Assembly (NCBI RefSeq): GCF_000013365.1
Contig: NC_007778.1
Span: forward strand, 3,844,001 to 3,908,000
Length of the DNA stretch: 64,000 bases
Source of the DNA: Rhodopseudomonas palustris HaA2
GTDB taxonomy: Bacteria > Pseudomonadota > Alphaproteobacteria > Rhizobiales > Xanthobacteraceae
Direction: 5' to 3'
Part shown: positions 1 through 9,079 of the stretch, piece by piece
Numbering within the stretch: position 1 is the first letter of the stretch
Layout: each line of letters opens with the position of its first letter
Notes under the pieces: model-generated
Database searches by the model: none
What the model was told of the DNA's origin: nothing
The model's input: only the letters and a program-made list of their open reading frames with translations
Position numbers and translations under genes: made by a program

Positions 1-40
1 TCGCAGCCGTCGAAGGAGATCGTTCCGCATCATCGAAGTC

Positions 41-1195
41 CTAACGCCTGTGCACCGCATCCGACAGCCGCTCGAGCGCGGTGTCGAGCGTCTGATCCTG
101 TTTGGCGAAACAGAACCGCACCACCGAAGTGACCGGCTCCTCCTCGTAGAATGCCGACACCGGAATCGCGGCGACCTTGTAGTCGTTGACGATCCGCTTG
201 CAGAACACCTCGTCGGTCTCGTTGAGGCCGAGCGGCGACAGATCGACGGTGAGGAAGTACGTGCCCTGCGACCGGATCACCGGGAAGCCGATGCTCGACA
301 GGCCCCGCGCCAGCCGGTCGCGGCTTCGCGCCAGGTCCTTGCGCATCTGCAAAAAGTAGTCGTCGCATTTGCCGAGCCCGTAGGCGACCGCGACCTGCAG
401 ATTGGGCGCCGTGGTGAAGGCGAGGAACTGATGCACCTTGGCCGCCACCCGCAACAGCGGCGGCGCCGCGCAGACGAAACCGACCTTCCAGCCGGTCAAA
501 GAGAAGATCTTGCCGGCCGAGCCGATCTTGATCGTGCGGTCGCGCATGCCCTCGATCGCAATCAGCGGGATGTGGCTGAGGCCATCGAAGGTGACGTGTT
601 CCCACACCTCGTCGCAGATGGCGACGGCGTCGTACTCCTGGCAGAACCGCGCCAACAGTTCGAGATCCTCGCGCGGATAGACGACCGCGGCGGGATTGAG
701 CGGGTTGTTGAAGACGATCGCCTTGGTCTTGGCGTTGAAGACCCGGCGCAACGCCTCCTCGGTGATCCGCCAGTGCGGCGGCTCGAGCCGGACCAGGCGC
801 GGAATGCCGCCCGCCTGCCGGATAATCGGCAGGTAGGAATCGTACACCGGCTGAAACACGATGACTTCATCGCCCGGCGAGACCACCGAGAGAATGGCGC
901 TGGCCAGCGCCTCGGTGGCGCCGGAGGTCACCATCACCTCGGTCATCGGGTCGAGCGCGACGCCGTGCCAATGCCCGTAATGGGTGGCGATCGCCTGCCG
1001 CAGTTCCGGGATCCCCATCATCGAGGGATATTGGTTGTAGCCGTTCAGCACCGCGTCGGCCGCGGCCCGGCGGATGTCCTCCGGCCCCGGATCGTCCGGA
1101 AACCCCTGGCCGAGATTGATCGCGTTGTTGTCGCGTGCGAGCTGCGACATCGCCTCGAACACGGTGACGGGCAGATCGGCGAAGACCCTGTTCAT
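41..1195 (-). CDS. PLP-dependent class I/II aminotransferase
   Basis: Cytoplasmic fold-type I aminotransferase of 384 residues, a full length for the family. The pyridoxal-phosphate lysine is K229 in the motif SAGKIFSLTGWKVGF. The supporting NNPLNP loop is at 163-168 and the ICDEVWEH segment supplies Asp195. The N-terminal LGQGFPDDPGP resembles the methionine/kynurenine aminotransferase branch (YbdL, KAT). The exact amino donor cannot be read from the sequence. It lies 7 bases downstream of the rhodanese gene on the same strand, so the two are probably one transcription unit. The ATG start is followed directly by conserved sequence. Family is certain; substrate is open. Confidence 0.9.
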   Translation of the reverse strand: MNRVFADLPVTVFEAMSQLARDNNAINLGQGFPDDPGPEDIRRAAADAVLNGYNQYPSMMGIPELRQAIATHYGHWHGVALDPMTEVMVTSGATEALASAILSVVSPGDEVIVFQPVYDSYLPIIRQAGGIPRLVRLEPPHWRITEEALRRVFNAKTKAIVFNNPLNPAAVVYPREDLELLARFCQEYDAVAICDEVWEHVTFDGLSHIPLIAIEGMRDRTIKIGSAGKIFSLTGWKVGFVCAAPPLLRVAAKVHQFLAFTTAPNLQVAVAYGLGKCDDYFLQMRKDLARSRDRLARGLSSIGFPVIRSQGTYFLTVDLSPLGLNETDEVFCKRIVNDYKVAAIPVSAFYEEEPVTSVVRFCFAKQDQTLDTALERLSDAVHRR

Positions 1196-1202
1196 CGCGC
1201 GA

Positions 1203-1658
1203 TCAGCCGCCCGGCTTGGTCGGCAGGCCTGCCGCCTTCCATCCGAGGATGCCGCCGGCGAGATGCTTGTTGTAGGCGAGCCCTGACATCTGCGCCGCCT
1301 GAGAGGCCGTCACCGAGCGCTTACCCGAGCGGCAGGCGAACACGACCTGCTTGCCGCTCGGATCGGGGATCTGGCGCGGATCGAAGCTCGACAGCGGAAC
1401 CACCACCGCGTCCGGATAGGCTTCCGCCGCCACTTCGTTCGGCTCGCGGACGTCGACCAGCAGATAACGTCCCTCTGCGACCCCTTTGGCGACGTCCTGC
1501 GGCGTCAAATCCTCAACCTGGCCTACCACTCTCGTTTCTCCCGCAATTGCACTGCCTGGACCCAATAGTGCAACAACGAGAACGACGCTCGGCCATTGCG
1601 TCGCCAAAGTCGCGCCTAGCGCGAGGAAAATCAAGCTTCGGAAAACGAGTGCGGTCAT
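1203..1658 (-). CDS. Membrane-anchored rhodanese-domain protein
   Basis: Single rhodanese domain (about residues 48-150) with the active-site loop CRSGKR, catalytic Cys109, fitting a sulfurtransferase or persulfide carrier. A hydrophobic stretch at about residues 5-38 suggests a membrane anchor or uncleaved signal. If it is a signal, the domain acts in the periplasm. The start chosen is the ATG at 1658, where the hydrophobic segment begins. The frame stays open to 1763, but the extra residues are Arg/Pro-rich and look non-coding. It is followed 7 bases later by the aminotransferase gene. No sulfur acceptor is indicated by neighbours. Confidence 0.8.
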   Translation of the reverse strand: MTALVFRSLIFLALGATLATQWPSVVLVVALLGPGSAIAGETRVVGQVEDLTPQDVAKGVAEGRYLLVDVREPNEVAAEAYPDAVVVPLSSFDPRQIPDPSGKQVVFACRSGKRSVTASQAAQMSGLAYNKHLAGGILGWKAAGLPTKPGG

Positions 1659-1787
1659 TCCGGGTGGATAGTCCGCCGGCGCCGAAAATGCACCGCCCCA
1701 TTGGTCGAACGCGGCGGCCGGATCGCGCCGGTCAGGCTGGCGGCCTGGCCCCGGCCAGACCACACGCCCGCTGTCCGGATCGCCGGA

Positions 1788-2609
1788 TCAGGGCTTCAAT
1801 CCCGGCGGCAGCGCCGGGCTCTCCCGCATCAGCGTGATGGTCACCCGGCGGTTGGCGGCGATCGCGGGGTCCTCGGGAAACAACGGCTGGGTATCGGACC
1901 GGCCGGTGACCGCAAAGAAATGCGAGGTCGGAACCCCTTCCCGTTCGAGGATCTGACGCACTGCATTGGCGCGGTCCGCGGACAGGTCGAAGCCATTGTA
2001 GTCGCTTCGCGCCGGCATCAACCCTGCCGAGGTGTGGCCGGCGATGGTGATCCGCAGCGGGGTCGCGCGCAGCGGCCCGGCGAGGCTCTGGAGCAGCCTT
2101 CGCGTGCGCTCGAACGGAGCCTTGGAGCCGTCGGCGAACATCGCGCGACCGTCCTGGTCCATGATCTCCAGGTTGAGTCCCTGCTTGGTCTCTTCGAACA
2201 TCACGTTCTTCGAAAGCTCGGAGATTTCCGGCATGTCCTGCAGAGCCTGTCGCAGCGAGGCCGAGGCGAGCGCGAATTCGCGCTCCTCCTTGGTGTGGAT
2301 GCCCTCGTCTTTAGACACCTCGCCGGGCGACGGCTTGGCGGTCGACAATTCGGGATTGACGTGTTCGGTGTTCTTGACCTTGCCACGGGTCGGCAGGCCG
2401 TCATTTTCGATGATGCCGGAATAGCGGGCGTCGGACTGGACGCCGAACGCTTCGCGCATCGAGCCCGCGACGACCTTCAGCTTGTCCTTGTCCTGAGTCG
2501 AGAACGCGGTCAGCATCACGAAGAACGCCAGCAGCAGCGCCATCAGATCGGCGAAGGTCACGAACCAGCCGTGACCGCCGTGTGCCTCCTCCCGCTTCTT
2601 CTTTGCCAT
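1788..2609 (-). CDS. motB: MotB-like flagellar stator protein (OmpA domain)
   Basis: 273-residue stator subunit. A short basic cytoplasmic tail (MAKKKREE) precedes one membrane helix in which FADLMALLLAFFVML carries Asp21, the ion-binding residue of MotB/PomB. The C-terminal half (about 125-265) is an OmpA-type peptidoglycan-binding domain, including the segment TIAGHTSAGLMPARSDYNGF and a later NRRVTITL. The gene follows motA by 30 bases on the same strand. Together they should form the A5B2 stator that drives flagellar rotation. No other flagellar gene is in the window, so a related role as an ion-driven MotAB/ExbBD-like motor cannot be excluded. Confidence 0.88.
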   Translation of the reverse strand: MAKKKREEAHGGHGWFVTFADLMALLLAFFVMLTAFSTQDKDKLKVVAGSMREAFGVQSDARYSGIIENDGLPTRGKVKNTEHVNPELSTAKPSPGEVSKDEGIHTKEEREFALASASLRQALQDMPEISELSKNVMFEETKQGLNLEIMDQDGRAMFADGSKAPFERTRRLLQSLAGPLRATPLRITIAGHTSAGLMPARSDYNGFDLSADRANAVRQILEREGVPTSHFFAVTGRSDTQPLFPEDPAIAANRRVTITLMRESPALPPGLKP

Positions 2610-2639
2610 GGCGCGCTTTCCGGCTGCTGTCGTCTCCGA

Positions 2640-3413
2640 TTAGGCCGGCACGCCTTCGTCTTCTTCGTGACGGTGCTTTTCGGGCAGATAAGCGAGCAGC
2701 ATTTCTCTGACCAGAGTTGGACTCTTGGAGTCCCGGATCATCAGGATTCCGTCGATGATCAGCGTGCGATTGGTCTCCTCGTCGACCAGCTTGCCGTGCA
2801 GCTTGTCGGCGATCGGAAGACAGACAAGGTTCGCCACCACGGCCCCGTAGAGCGTCGCCAGCAGCGCGACCGCCATGAACGGGCCGAGCTTCGACGGGTC
2901 CTGCATGTTGGAGAACATCTGCACCATGCCGAGCAGCGTGCCGATCATGCCGAACGCCGGCGCGCAGTCGCCGATCGCGCGATAGATCTTCGAACCCTCG
3001 TTGAGATGCAGCAGGAAGTTGTCGCGATCGCGCTCGAGATTGTCGCGGATGAATTCGAGGTCGTAGCCGTCGGCGACGTAGCGGATGCCCTTCGCCAGAA
3101 ACGGGTCGTCGGCTTCGACTTTTTCCAGCCCCACCGGCCCGGATTTACGGGCGATTTCGGCGATCCGGGCCAGTTCGTCGACCAGGTCGCGAGCCGACAG
3201 GTTGCTCATCGTGAAGGCGAATTTGGCACCGAGCGGCAGGCCGTGCAGCATCGCCGACAAAGGAAAGCGGATCAGAGTCGCCGCAAACGAACCGCCGAAA
3301 ATGACGATCACGGCATGGATGTCGTAGAACATTCCGAAATTGCCGCCCATCAGAATGAGCGACGACACGACGACGGCGCCCGCGATCAGGCCGATAAGTG
3401 TGGCGATATCCAT
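2640..3413 (-). CDS. motA: MotA/PomA-type stator protein
   Basis: 257-residue inner-membrane stator subunit of the MotA/TolQ/ExbB superfamily, short like PomA. Two N-terminal helices (about 3-22 and 30-50) are followed by a cytoplasmic domain. A conserved helix pair follows at about 150-200, including PAFGMIGTLLGMVQMF and PFMAVALLATLYGAVVANL. The start is the ATG at 3413 (MDIATLIGL), where the first membrane helix begins. The frame is open upstream to 3491, but that stretch is Arg/Ala-rich and unlike MotA. It is co-transcribed with motB. A TTAACC half-site lies about 110 bases upstream; see the rejected list. Confidence 0.88.
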   Translation of the reverse strand: MDIATLIGLIAGAVVVSSLILMGGNFGMFYDIHAVIVIFGGSFAATLIRFPLSAMLHGLPLGAKFAFTMSNLSARDLVDELARIAEIARKSGPVGLEKVEADDPFLAKGIRYVADGYDLEFIRDNLERDRDNFLLHLNEGSKIYRAIGDCAPAFGMIGTLLGMVQMFSNMQDPSKLGPFMAVALLATLYGAVVANLVCLPIADKLHGKLVDEETNRTLIIDGILMIRDSKSPTLVREMLLAYLPEKHRHEEDEGVPA

Positions 3414-3629
3414 CTTGTACTCCGACACGCGCACGCGCGCGCCAGCCCGCGCTGACGGCGGCGCAACGCATTCTGCGCTGCGCGGCTTCACCGTAGTCAG
3501 CCGCCATTAAAGACGCGTAAAGGTTAAGCGTCGCGTCGGAGCGCGTTGCGGCGAACGATGTCCACTTACCGTTGGACGAGCCGTCGCGCGCGACGTCAAC
3601 CTCCTGATAACCATTCAGGACACTGGGAC

Positions 3630-4349
3630 TCAGTGAATCTCCCCGGAGCGGATCAGCGCCTCGCGTAGCCGCTGCAGCGAAAACGACGGATCGCGGGCGA
3701 TCGCGAGGATCGGCACCTCGCGCCGCCCGCAGAGGTCGGCCGCCGCCGGCAGCTTGTCCGCGAGGTGATGCGGAATCACGATCGCGCCGTGGCTGTCGGC
3801 GTGGATCAGGTCGCCGTCGCGCACCGTCATCCCGGCGACGCGGATCTCCGCGGCGAAGCCGGTGACATGGACGTGGCCGTGCGACGGAGCGATCGAACCG
3901 GCGAGCGCTTGGAAGCCCGGCGCCCATTGCGGGATGTCGCGAATCGAGCCGTCGGTGATCACGCCGAGGCATCCCAGCGCCTGATGCACGGCGCTGTTGA
4001 CCTCGCCCCAGAACGCGCCGAATCCGGCGTCGGGTCCATCGATGTCCTGGATCACGCTGATACGCGGCCCCTGCCCGGAGCCGACATATTCGTAGTACGC
4101 CATCCGCCGCGCCTGCTGCTCGGTCGCGGGCAGTCCCGAAGCGACCGTGGCGCGAATGGTCGCGGTGCGCGCATAGCCGACGATCGGCGGCAATTGCGGA
4201 AACGGACAGATCAGCGGGCGCGTCGTGAAGCCGATCGCGCGGCGCTCCGGCGCGACGATCTCCATCGCGTTGCAGATCGTCGGGGTGTCGTAGCGCGCCA
4301 GCGCTTCGAGCACGGCTGCGGGCAGCAGTCCGGTTTCGGATTGGGACAC
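3630..4349 (-). CDS. RraA-fold protein (RraA/HMG-CHA aldolase family)
   Basis: 239-residue member of the RraA superfamily, which contains the RNase E inhibitor RraA and divalent-metal aldolases for 4-hydroxy-4-methyl-2-oxoglutarate. The signature is seen as Gly115 and then DGSIRD at 133-138 (Arg137, Asp138), the spacing of the aldolase-type metal and substrate site. The start is taken as GTG at 4349 because GGAGG stands 6 bases upstream. The ATG at 4373 would add eight basic residues and lacks a ribosome site. It has no operon partner: motA lies downstream with a 216-base gap. Aldolase or decarboxylase is more likely than RNase regulator, but the substrate is unknown. Confidence 0.75.
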   Translation of the reverse strand: MSQSETGLLPAAVLEALARYDTPTICNAMEIVAPERRAIGFTTRPLICPFPQLPPIVGYARTATIRATVASGLPATEQQARRMAYYEYVGSGQGPRISVIQDIDGPDAGFGAFWGEVNSAVHQALGCLGVITDGSIRDIPQWAPGFQALAGSIAPSHGHVHVTGFAAEIRVAGMTVRDGDLIHADSHGAIVIPHHLADKLPAAADLCGRREVPILAIARDPSFSLQRLREALIRSGEIH

Positions 4350-4481
4350 GGGTTTCCTCCAGCGTCGCCACATCGGCCATCTCGTCGCGGAGGCCGTTCA
4401 CAGCGGCGAACGCTCATGCCTATAGCGAAATCGGCGCGCGCGCCCAAGATGCGCCGCCGCATGGCAGTGCAGCCGAGCTGA

Positions 4482-5408
4482 TCAGTTCAGGCGATTCGGC
4501 CGATCGTCTTTCGCGGCCGTCTCCGGGACCACCAGGGTCGGCTTGGCGCCGGCCGGTGCCGGCGAGGATGATGGTGACGGCGATTCCTGCGCGGCGGCAG
4601 CGCGCTGGTGATCGCGATAGGACCGCCAGCCGAGCGGCAGGCTGAGCAGATACAGCACCGAGCAGGCCGACAGGATGTGCCACGGGTAGCCGATCAGCAA
4701 AGCGATGAACAGCACCACGGAGACGAACAGCGGCAGCACCATCTCGGGCGCGACACGCATCTTCACCGTCTTGCCGGAGAACACCGGTAGCCGCGATACC
4801 ATCAGGAAGGCGATCAGCAACGTGTACAGCGCCGTCAGCACCGCGGGCGGCGTCGGCGCGCCGAGGAACGCCATGTACACCGGCAGCAGAACCGTGATGG
4901 CGCCGGCGGGCGCGGGCACGCCGGTGAAGAAATTGGCCGCAAAGGCCGGCTTGTTCGGATCGTCCATGGTGGCGTTGAAGCGCGCCAGCCGCAGGCCGCC
5001 GCTGATCGCGAACACCATCGCCGCGATCCAGCCGACATTGTTGAGATCATGGAGCTGCCAGAAATACAGGATCAGGCCCGGCGCCACGCCGAAATTGACG
5101 AAATCCGCCAGGCTGTCGAGCTCAGCGCCGAATTTCGACTGGCCCTTGATCATCCGCGCGACGCGGCCGTCGATGCCGTCGAGCACCGCAGCGAAGACGA
5201 TCGCCGCCACCGCGAGTTCCATCCGGCCTTCGGTCGACAGCCGGATCGCCGTCAGGCCCGCGCAGATCGCCAGCAGGGTGATGACGTTGGGCACCAGCAT
5301 CCGCACCGGAATCGGACCGAACCGACGGCGCGGCATCTCGGGTGGGGTCTCGTCATACTGCATCGGCATCGCCCTGATCTCGCAATCCTCATCCTCGGCC
5401 GCCATCAT
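4482..5408 (-). CDS. pssA: CDP-diacylglycerol-serine O-phosphatidyltransferase
   Basis: 308-residue integral membrane enzyme that makes phosphatidylserine from CDP-diacylglycerol and serine. The CDP-alcohol phosphotransferase motif is present: DGIDGRVAR, then FGAELDSLADF, supplying the metal-binding aspartates. Seven or eight hydrophobic segments follow. The C-terminal tail (about 250-308) is Ser/Pro/Ala-rich and not conserved. The start is the ATG at 5408 (GAAGG just upstream), although the frame is open to 5465 and would overlap psd by 26 bases. It sits directly after psd, the next enzyme in phosphatidylethanolamine synthesis, so the pair form a psd-pssA operon. Confidence 0.93.
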   Translation of the reverse strand: MMAAEDEDCEIRAMPMQYDETPPEMPRRRFGPIPVRMLVPNVITLLAICAGLTAIRLSTEGRMELAVAAIVFAAVLDGIDGRVARMIKGQSKFGAELDSLADFVNFGVAPGLILYFWQLHDLNNVGWIAAMVFAISGGLRLARFNATMDDPNKPAFAANFFTGVPAPAGAITVLLPVYMAFLGAPTPPAVLTALYTLLIAFLMVSRLPVFSGKTVKMRVAPEMVLPLFVSVVLFIALLIGYPWHILSACSVLYLLSLPLGWRSYRDHQRAAAAQESPSPSSSPAPAGAKPTLVVPETAAKDDRPNRLN

Positions 5409-5439
5409 GGCAGCCTTCAGGCCGACACCCCCGACAGCG

Positions 5440-6138
5440 TCAATCGGCCCGATAGGTCCGGCCACCGTCGCCGAGGCTGAAATCCGCCAGCACGGTTTCG
5501 CCGGCGATCGCCGTCTGCCCTTCGGACACTAGCGGCTTGGCGCCTTCCGGCAGGTAAACGTCGAGCCGCGATCCGAACCGGATCAGGCCGAACCGCTCGC
5601 CGGCCGCCAGCGGCTGGCCCTCGCGGACGAACGCGACGATCCGCCGCGCCACCAGCCCGGCGATCTGAACCACGCCGATCTGCCCGGCCGGCGTCGAGAT
5701 CACCAGCGAGTTGCGCTCGTTGTCCTCGCTCGCCTTGTCGAGCTCGGCGTTGATGAACTTGCCCGGCGAATAGATGATGCGCTCGACCCGGCCGGCCACC
5801 GGGCTGCGGTTCACATGGCAGTTGAACACACTCATGAAAATCGAGACGCGCGGCAGCGGCTTGTCGCCGAGCCCCAGCGCCGGCGGCGGAATGATCTGCA
5901 CCACCATCGACACCCGGCCATCGGCCGGGGCCACCACCAGACCTTCACGCACCGGCGTCACCCGCACCGGATCGCGAAAGAACAGCAGGCACCAGATCGT
6001 CAGCACGGTCCCGATCCAGCCGAGCGGGGCCCAGATCAGGAACAGCACCAGGGTCGCGAGCGCGAACGCGCCGATGAACGGATAGCCTTCCCGATGAATC
6101 GGCGGGATCTGGGCGCGGATAGAATTGACGACGGACAT
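5440..6138 (-). CDS. psd: Phosphatidylserine decarboxylase (short form)
   Basis: 232-residue pyruvoyl enzyme that converts phosphatidylserine to phosphatidylethanolamine at the inner membrane. The proenzyme cleavage site is Gly189-Ser190 in [11 protein letters not shown], from which the pyruvoyl group forms. [13 protein letters not shown] (about 101-113) supplies the conserved catalytic His region. Two membrane helices are at about 20-53. Length and motif match the short psd class common in alphaproteobacteria, not the LGST-type long form of E. coli. The start ATG is preceded by GGGGA. Expression is probably joint with pssA, which begins within about 30 bases of its end. Confidence 0.94.
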   Translation of the reverse strand: MSVVNSIRAQIPPIHREGYPFIGAFALATLVLFLIWAPLGWIGTVLTIWCLLFFRDPVRVTPVREGLVVAPADGRVSMVVQIIPPPALGLGDKPLPRVSIFMSVFNCHVNRSPVAGRVERIIYSPGKFINAELDKASEDNERNSLVISTPAGQIGVVQIAGLVARRIVAFVREGQPLAAGERFGLIRFGSRLDVYLPEGAKPLVSEGQTAIAGETVLADFSLGDGGRTYRAD

Positions 6139-6186
6139 GGAAAGTCCCCTGACTTCAAAAACGGGTGGCCGAAAGCTGCAACACGA

Positions 6187-8154
6187 TTACTCCGCCGCCG
6201 CGGAAGTTGCCAGATCGTCGTCGATCGCCGGCGAACGAACCGGTGAATCGTTCGGGACGACGTCGTCGCCGATCATCGCCAGACGCTCGCGCGCCTCTTC
6301 GGCCTCGCGCTGCCTGTTCCACATGCTGGCATAGAGCCCGCCATGTTCGAGCAGCTGAGCATGCGTGCCGCGCTCGGAGATCCGGCCCTGATCGAGCACG
6401 ATGATCTCGTCGGCGCCGACAATGGTCGACAGCCGGTGCGCGATCACCAGCGAGGTGCGGTTCTGTGACACACGCTCCAGCGCGCCCTGGATTTCGTGCT
6501 CGGTGTGGCTGTCGAGCGCCGAAGTGGCTTCGTCCAGCACGAGGATCGGCGGCGACTTGAGAACGGTTCGCGCAATCGCGACACGCTGCTTTTCGCCGCC
6601 GGACAATTTCAGCCCGCGCTCGCCGACCTCGGTCTCGTAGCCCTTCGGCGACGCCTTGATGAACGTATCGATCTGCGCCGTCCTCGCCGCTTCCTCGACC
6701 TCTTCGTCGGTGGCGTCCCAACGGCCATAGCGGATGTTGTAGCGGATGGTGTCGTTGAACAGGACGGTATCCTGCGGCACCATGCCGATCGCAGCCCGCA
6801 ACGAATTCTGGGTCACGTCACGAATGTCCTGACCATCGATCCGGATATGGCCGCCGGATACGTCATAAAGCCGGAACAGGAGCCGCGAGATCGTCGACTT
6901 GCCGGCGCCCGACGGACCGACGATCGCGACCGTCTTGCCGGCCGGCACCTCGAAGCTGAGGCCCTTCAGGATCGGCCGCGACGGATCGTAGGCGAAACGG
7001 ACGTCGTCGAAATGCACGGTGCCGTTGGTGACGACCAGCGGCTCGGCGCCCGGCTTGTCCTTGACCTCTGGATTGCGCGACAGCACCGCGAACATCTTCT
7101 CGATGTCGATGATCGCCTGCTTGATCTCGCGATACACCATGCCCATGAAGTTCAACGGCTGATAGAACTGAATCATCATCGCGTTGATCATGACGAAATC
7201 GCCGACGGTGTTGGTGCCATTGCGGATTCCGACGGCGCACATCAGCATCGTCGCGGTCAGGCCGAAGGTGAAGATCACCGCCTGCCCGGCATTGAGCACC
7301 GCCAGCGACGTGTACGTGCTGACGCTGGCGCCTTCGTAGCGCTCCATCGACTTGTCGTAGCGCTTCGCCTCGCGTTCCTCGGCGCCGAAATACTTCACGG
7401 TCTCGTAGTTGAGCAGCGAGTCGATCGCCTTCTGGTTGGCGTCGCTGTCGGAATCGTTCATCCGGCGGCGGATCTCGATCCGCCATTCGGTCGCCTTGTA
7501 GGTGTAGAACATATAGACGACGACAGTGGCCATGATCACCGCGACATAGCGCCAGTCGAACTGCCACAGCAGCACCGCCATCACCAGCGTCAGCTCGATG
7601 ATCGTCGGCACCAGTTGCAGGATCACCATCCGCACGATGACTTCGATGCCGAGCCGGCCGCGCTCCAGCACGCGGGTCAGGCCGCCGGTCTTGCGCTCGA
7701 GGTGAAACCGCAGCGACAATTCGTGCATGTGAACGAAGGTGCGATAGGCGAGCTTGCGCACCGCATGCATCGCCACCTGGGCGAACATGCCGTCGCGCCA
7801 CTGCGTCAGCACCGCCATCAGCACCCGCGTCAGGCCGTAGCTCATCGTCAGCGCCAGCGGCGACGCCAGCAGCCACAGCGTCCAATTCGAGGGTTCGACC
7901 GGTGCGGTGTCCGCGCCGGTCAGCGCGTCGGTCGCCCATTTGAACGTGAACGGGACCACCAGCGTCGCCGCCTTGGCGACGAGCAGCAACACCACCGACC
8001 AGGCCACCCGCATCTTCAGGTCGAACCGGTCGCCCGGCCAGATATACGGCCACAGATGCATCAGGGTCCCGCCCAGCGTCGCCTTCTGCGCGACGGCGTC
8101 CTCGGGAGTCGCAGCAGGACTGCCGCTTTGCGAATGCGAATGTGGATGAGCCAT
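6187..8154 (-). CDS. Atm1-type ABC exporter (fused permease/ATPase)
   Basis: 655-residue half-transporter. The membrane domain has six helices between about 50 and 340 and contains LNYETVKYFGAEEREAKRYD, typical of the Atm1/HMT1/ABCB7 group. The ATPase domain has Walker A GPSGAGKST (about 412-420), signature LSGGEKQR (about 517-524) and Walker B ILVLDEATSALD. Bacterial homologues export glutathione conjugates or glutathione-metal complexes, as known for Novosphingobium Atm1. The N-terminus is His-rich (HPHSHSQ). The ATG at 8154 is preferred over an in-frame TTG one codon earlier. It is divergent from the LOG-family gene across a 193-base intergenic region. No partner gene is needed, because the protein homodimerises. 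Confidence 0.9.
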   Translation of the reverse strand: MAHPHSHSQSGSPAATPEDAVAQKATLGGTLMHLWPYIWPGDRFDLKMRVAWSVVLLLVAKAATLVVPFTFKWATDALTGADTAPVEPSNWTLWLLASPLALTMSYGLTRVLMAVLTQWRDGMFAQVAMHAVRKLAYRTFVHMHELSLRFHLERKTGGLTRVLERGRLGIEVIVRMVILQLVPTIIELTLVMAVLLWQFDWRYVAVIMATVVVYMFYTYKATEWRIEIRRRMNDSDSDANQKAIDSLLNYETVKYFGAEEREAKRYDKSMERYEGASVSTYTSLAVLNAGQAVIFTFGLTATMLMCAVGIRNGTNTVGDFVMINAMMIQFYQPLNFMGMVYREIKQAIIDIEKMFAVLSRNPEVKDKPGAEPLVVTNGTVHFDDVRFAYDPSRPILKGLSFEVPAGKTVAIVGPSGAGKSTISRLLFRLYDVSGGHIRIDGQDIRDVTQNSLRAAIGMVPQDTVLFNDTIRYNIRYGRWDATDEEVEEAARTAQIDTFIKASPKGYETEVGERGLKLSGGEKQRVAIARTVLKSPPILVLDEATSALDSHTEHEIQGALERVSQNRTSLVIAHRLSTIVGADEIIVLDQGRISERGTHAQLLEHGGLYASMWNRQREAEEARERLAMIGDDVVPNDSPVRSPAIDDDLATSAAAE

Positions 8155-8347
8155 CAAGCGTGCCTGAAACAGACCGCCGCCGGGACGCGGCCGCGGTCGG
8201 ATGATCCGTCGGGTCCGCCTTCATATAGTGTTTCGATTGCGGCGTGCACCCTGGGACGACGATTCTTTGCGTCATAACAGGCTGTTGCGCGGCGCAAGGC
8301 AGACGACTGTCTTGACGCTGTAATCCCGCGATGCCACATCGCTCACC

Positions 8348-8947
8348 ATGAGCGAAATCAAAACCGTCTGCGTCTATTGCGGCTCCGGATCGGGCACCAA
8401 TCCGCTTTTCGTCGAGGCGGCACAGGCCTTCGGCAAGGAACTGGCCGAGAGCGGCGTGACGCTGGTCTATGGCGGCGGCGCGATCGGGCTGATGGGCGCG
8501 GTCGCCAACGCCGTGCTGGATCATGGCGGCACCGTCACCGGGATCATCCCCGGGTTTCTACGCACCAGAGAGATCGCGCTCAACCGCGTGCAGGATATGA
8601 TCGTCACCGACGATATGCACGAACGCAAACGGCTGATGTTCGAACACTCCGACGCCTTCGTGGCGCTCCCCGGCGGCATCGGCACTCTCGAAGAACTGGT
8701 CGAGCAGATGACATGGCAGCAGCTCGGCCGCCACAGAAAGCCGATTCTGATCGCCAATATCGACGGCTTCTGGGACCCGCTGCTCGGACTGCTGGCCCAC
8801 ATGACGGAAACCGCCTTCATCCGCCCCCAGTTCTCCGTCAACGTCCTCACCGCCGATTCCGTCAGCGAGATCCTGCCGAAATTGCGCGCCGCCGCGGCAC
8901 CCGAGCAGGCCAAGACGATGGCGCCGGAGATCGCGCGCAGACTTTGA
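8348..8947 (+). CDS. LOG-family nucleoside 5'-monophosphate phosphoribohydrolase
   Basis: 199-residue protein of the LOG (Lonely Guy) family. The nucleotide-binding GGGAIGLMG is at 42-50 and the catalytic PGGIGTLEE motif at 108-116, with the conserved HERKRLMFEHSDAF just before it. Family members hydrolyse AMP or cytokinin riboside monophosphates to free base and ribose 5-phosphate. Many older annotations call them lysine decarboxylases, which the motif does not support. It is transcribed divergently from the Atm1-type exporter and has a 132-base gap to the cytochrome gene. Its physiological role in bacteria (cytokinin production or AMP salvage) cannot be decided here. Confidence 0.88.
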   Translation: MSEIKTVCVYCGSGSGTNPLFVEAAQAFGKELAESGVTLVYGGGAIGLMGAVANAVLDHGGTVTGIIPGFLRTREIALNRVQDMIVTDDMHERKRLMFEHSDAFVALPGGIGTLEELVEQMTWQQLGRHRKPILIANIDGFWDPLLGLLAHMTETAFIRPQFSVNVLTADSVSEILPKLRAAAAPEQAKTMAPEIARRL

Positions 8948-9079
8948 ACTCTGCTCGCCTCGATTAGTGAGTCGCTGATCCGGAATCGGGATCGGATATA
9001 GGGGATTGTCCCGAGTTGTTCCGTTCCGCCGCGGTGCCTAGCCTCGCGCCGAAAAAAGAACATCTGAATCGAGCATCTC

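Noticed and set aside
50-1837. Long plus-strand frame over the aminotransferase and rhodanese genes
   Set aside because: It is antisense to two genes with clear family motifs and has no motif of its own.
3507-3527. CtrA-type site upstream of motA
   Set aside because: TTAA half-sites are present, but their spacing does not give TTAA-N7-TTAA on either strand.
5409-5465. Longer pssA reading frame overlapping psd by 26 bases
   Set aside because: The added residues are not conserved-looking, and a ribosome site stands before the ATG at 5408.
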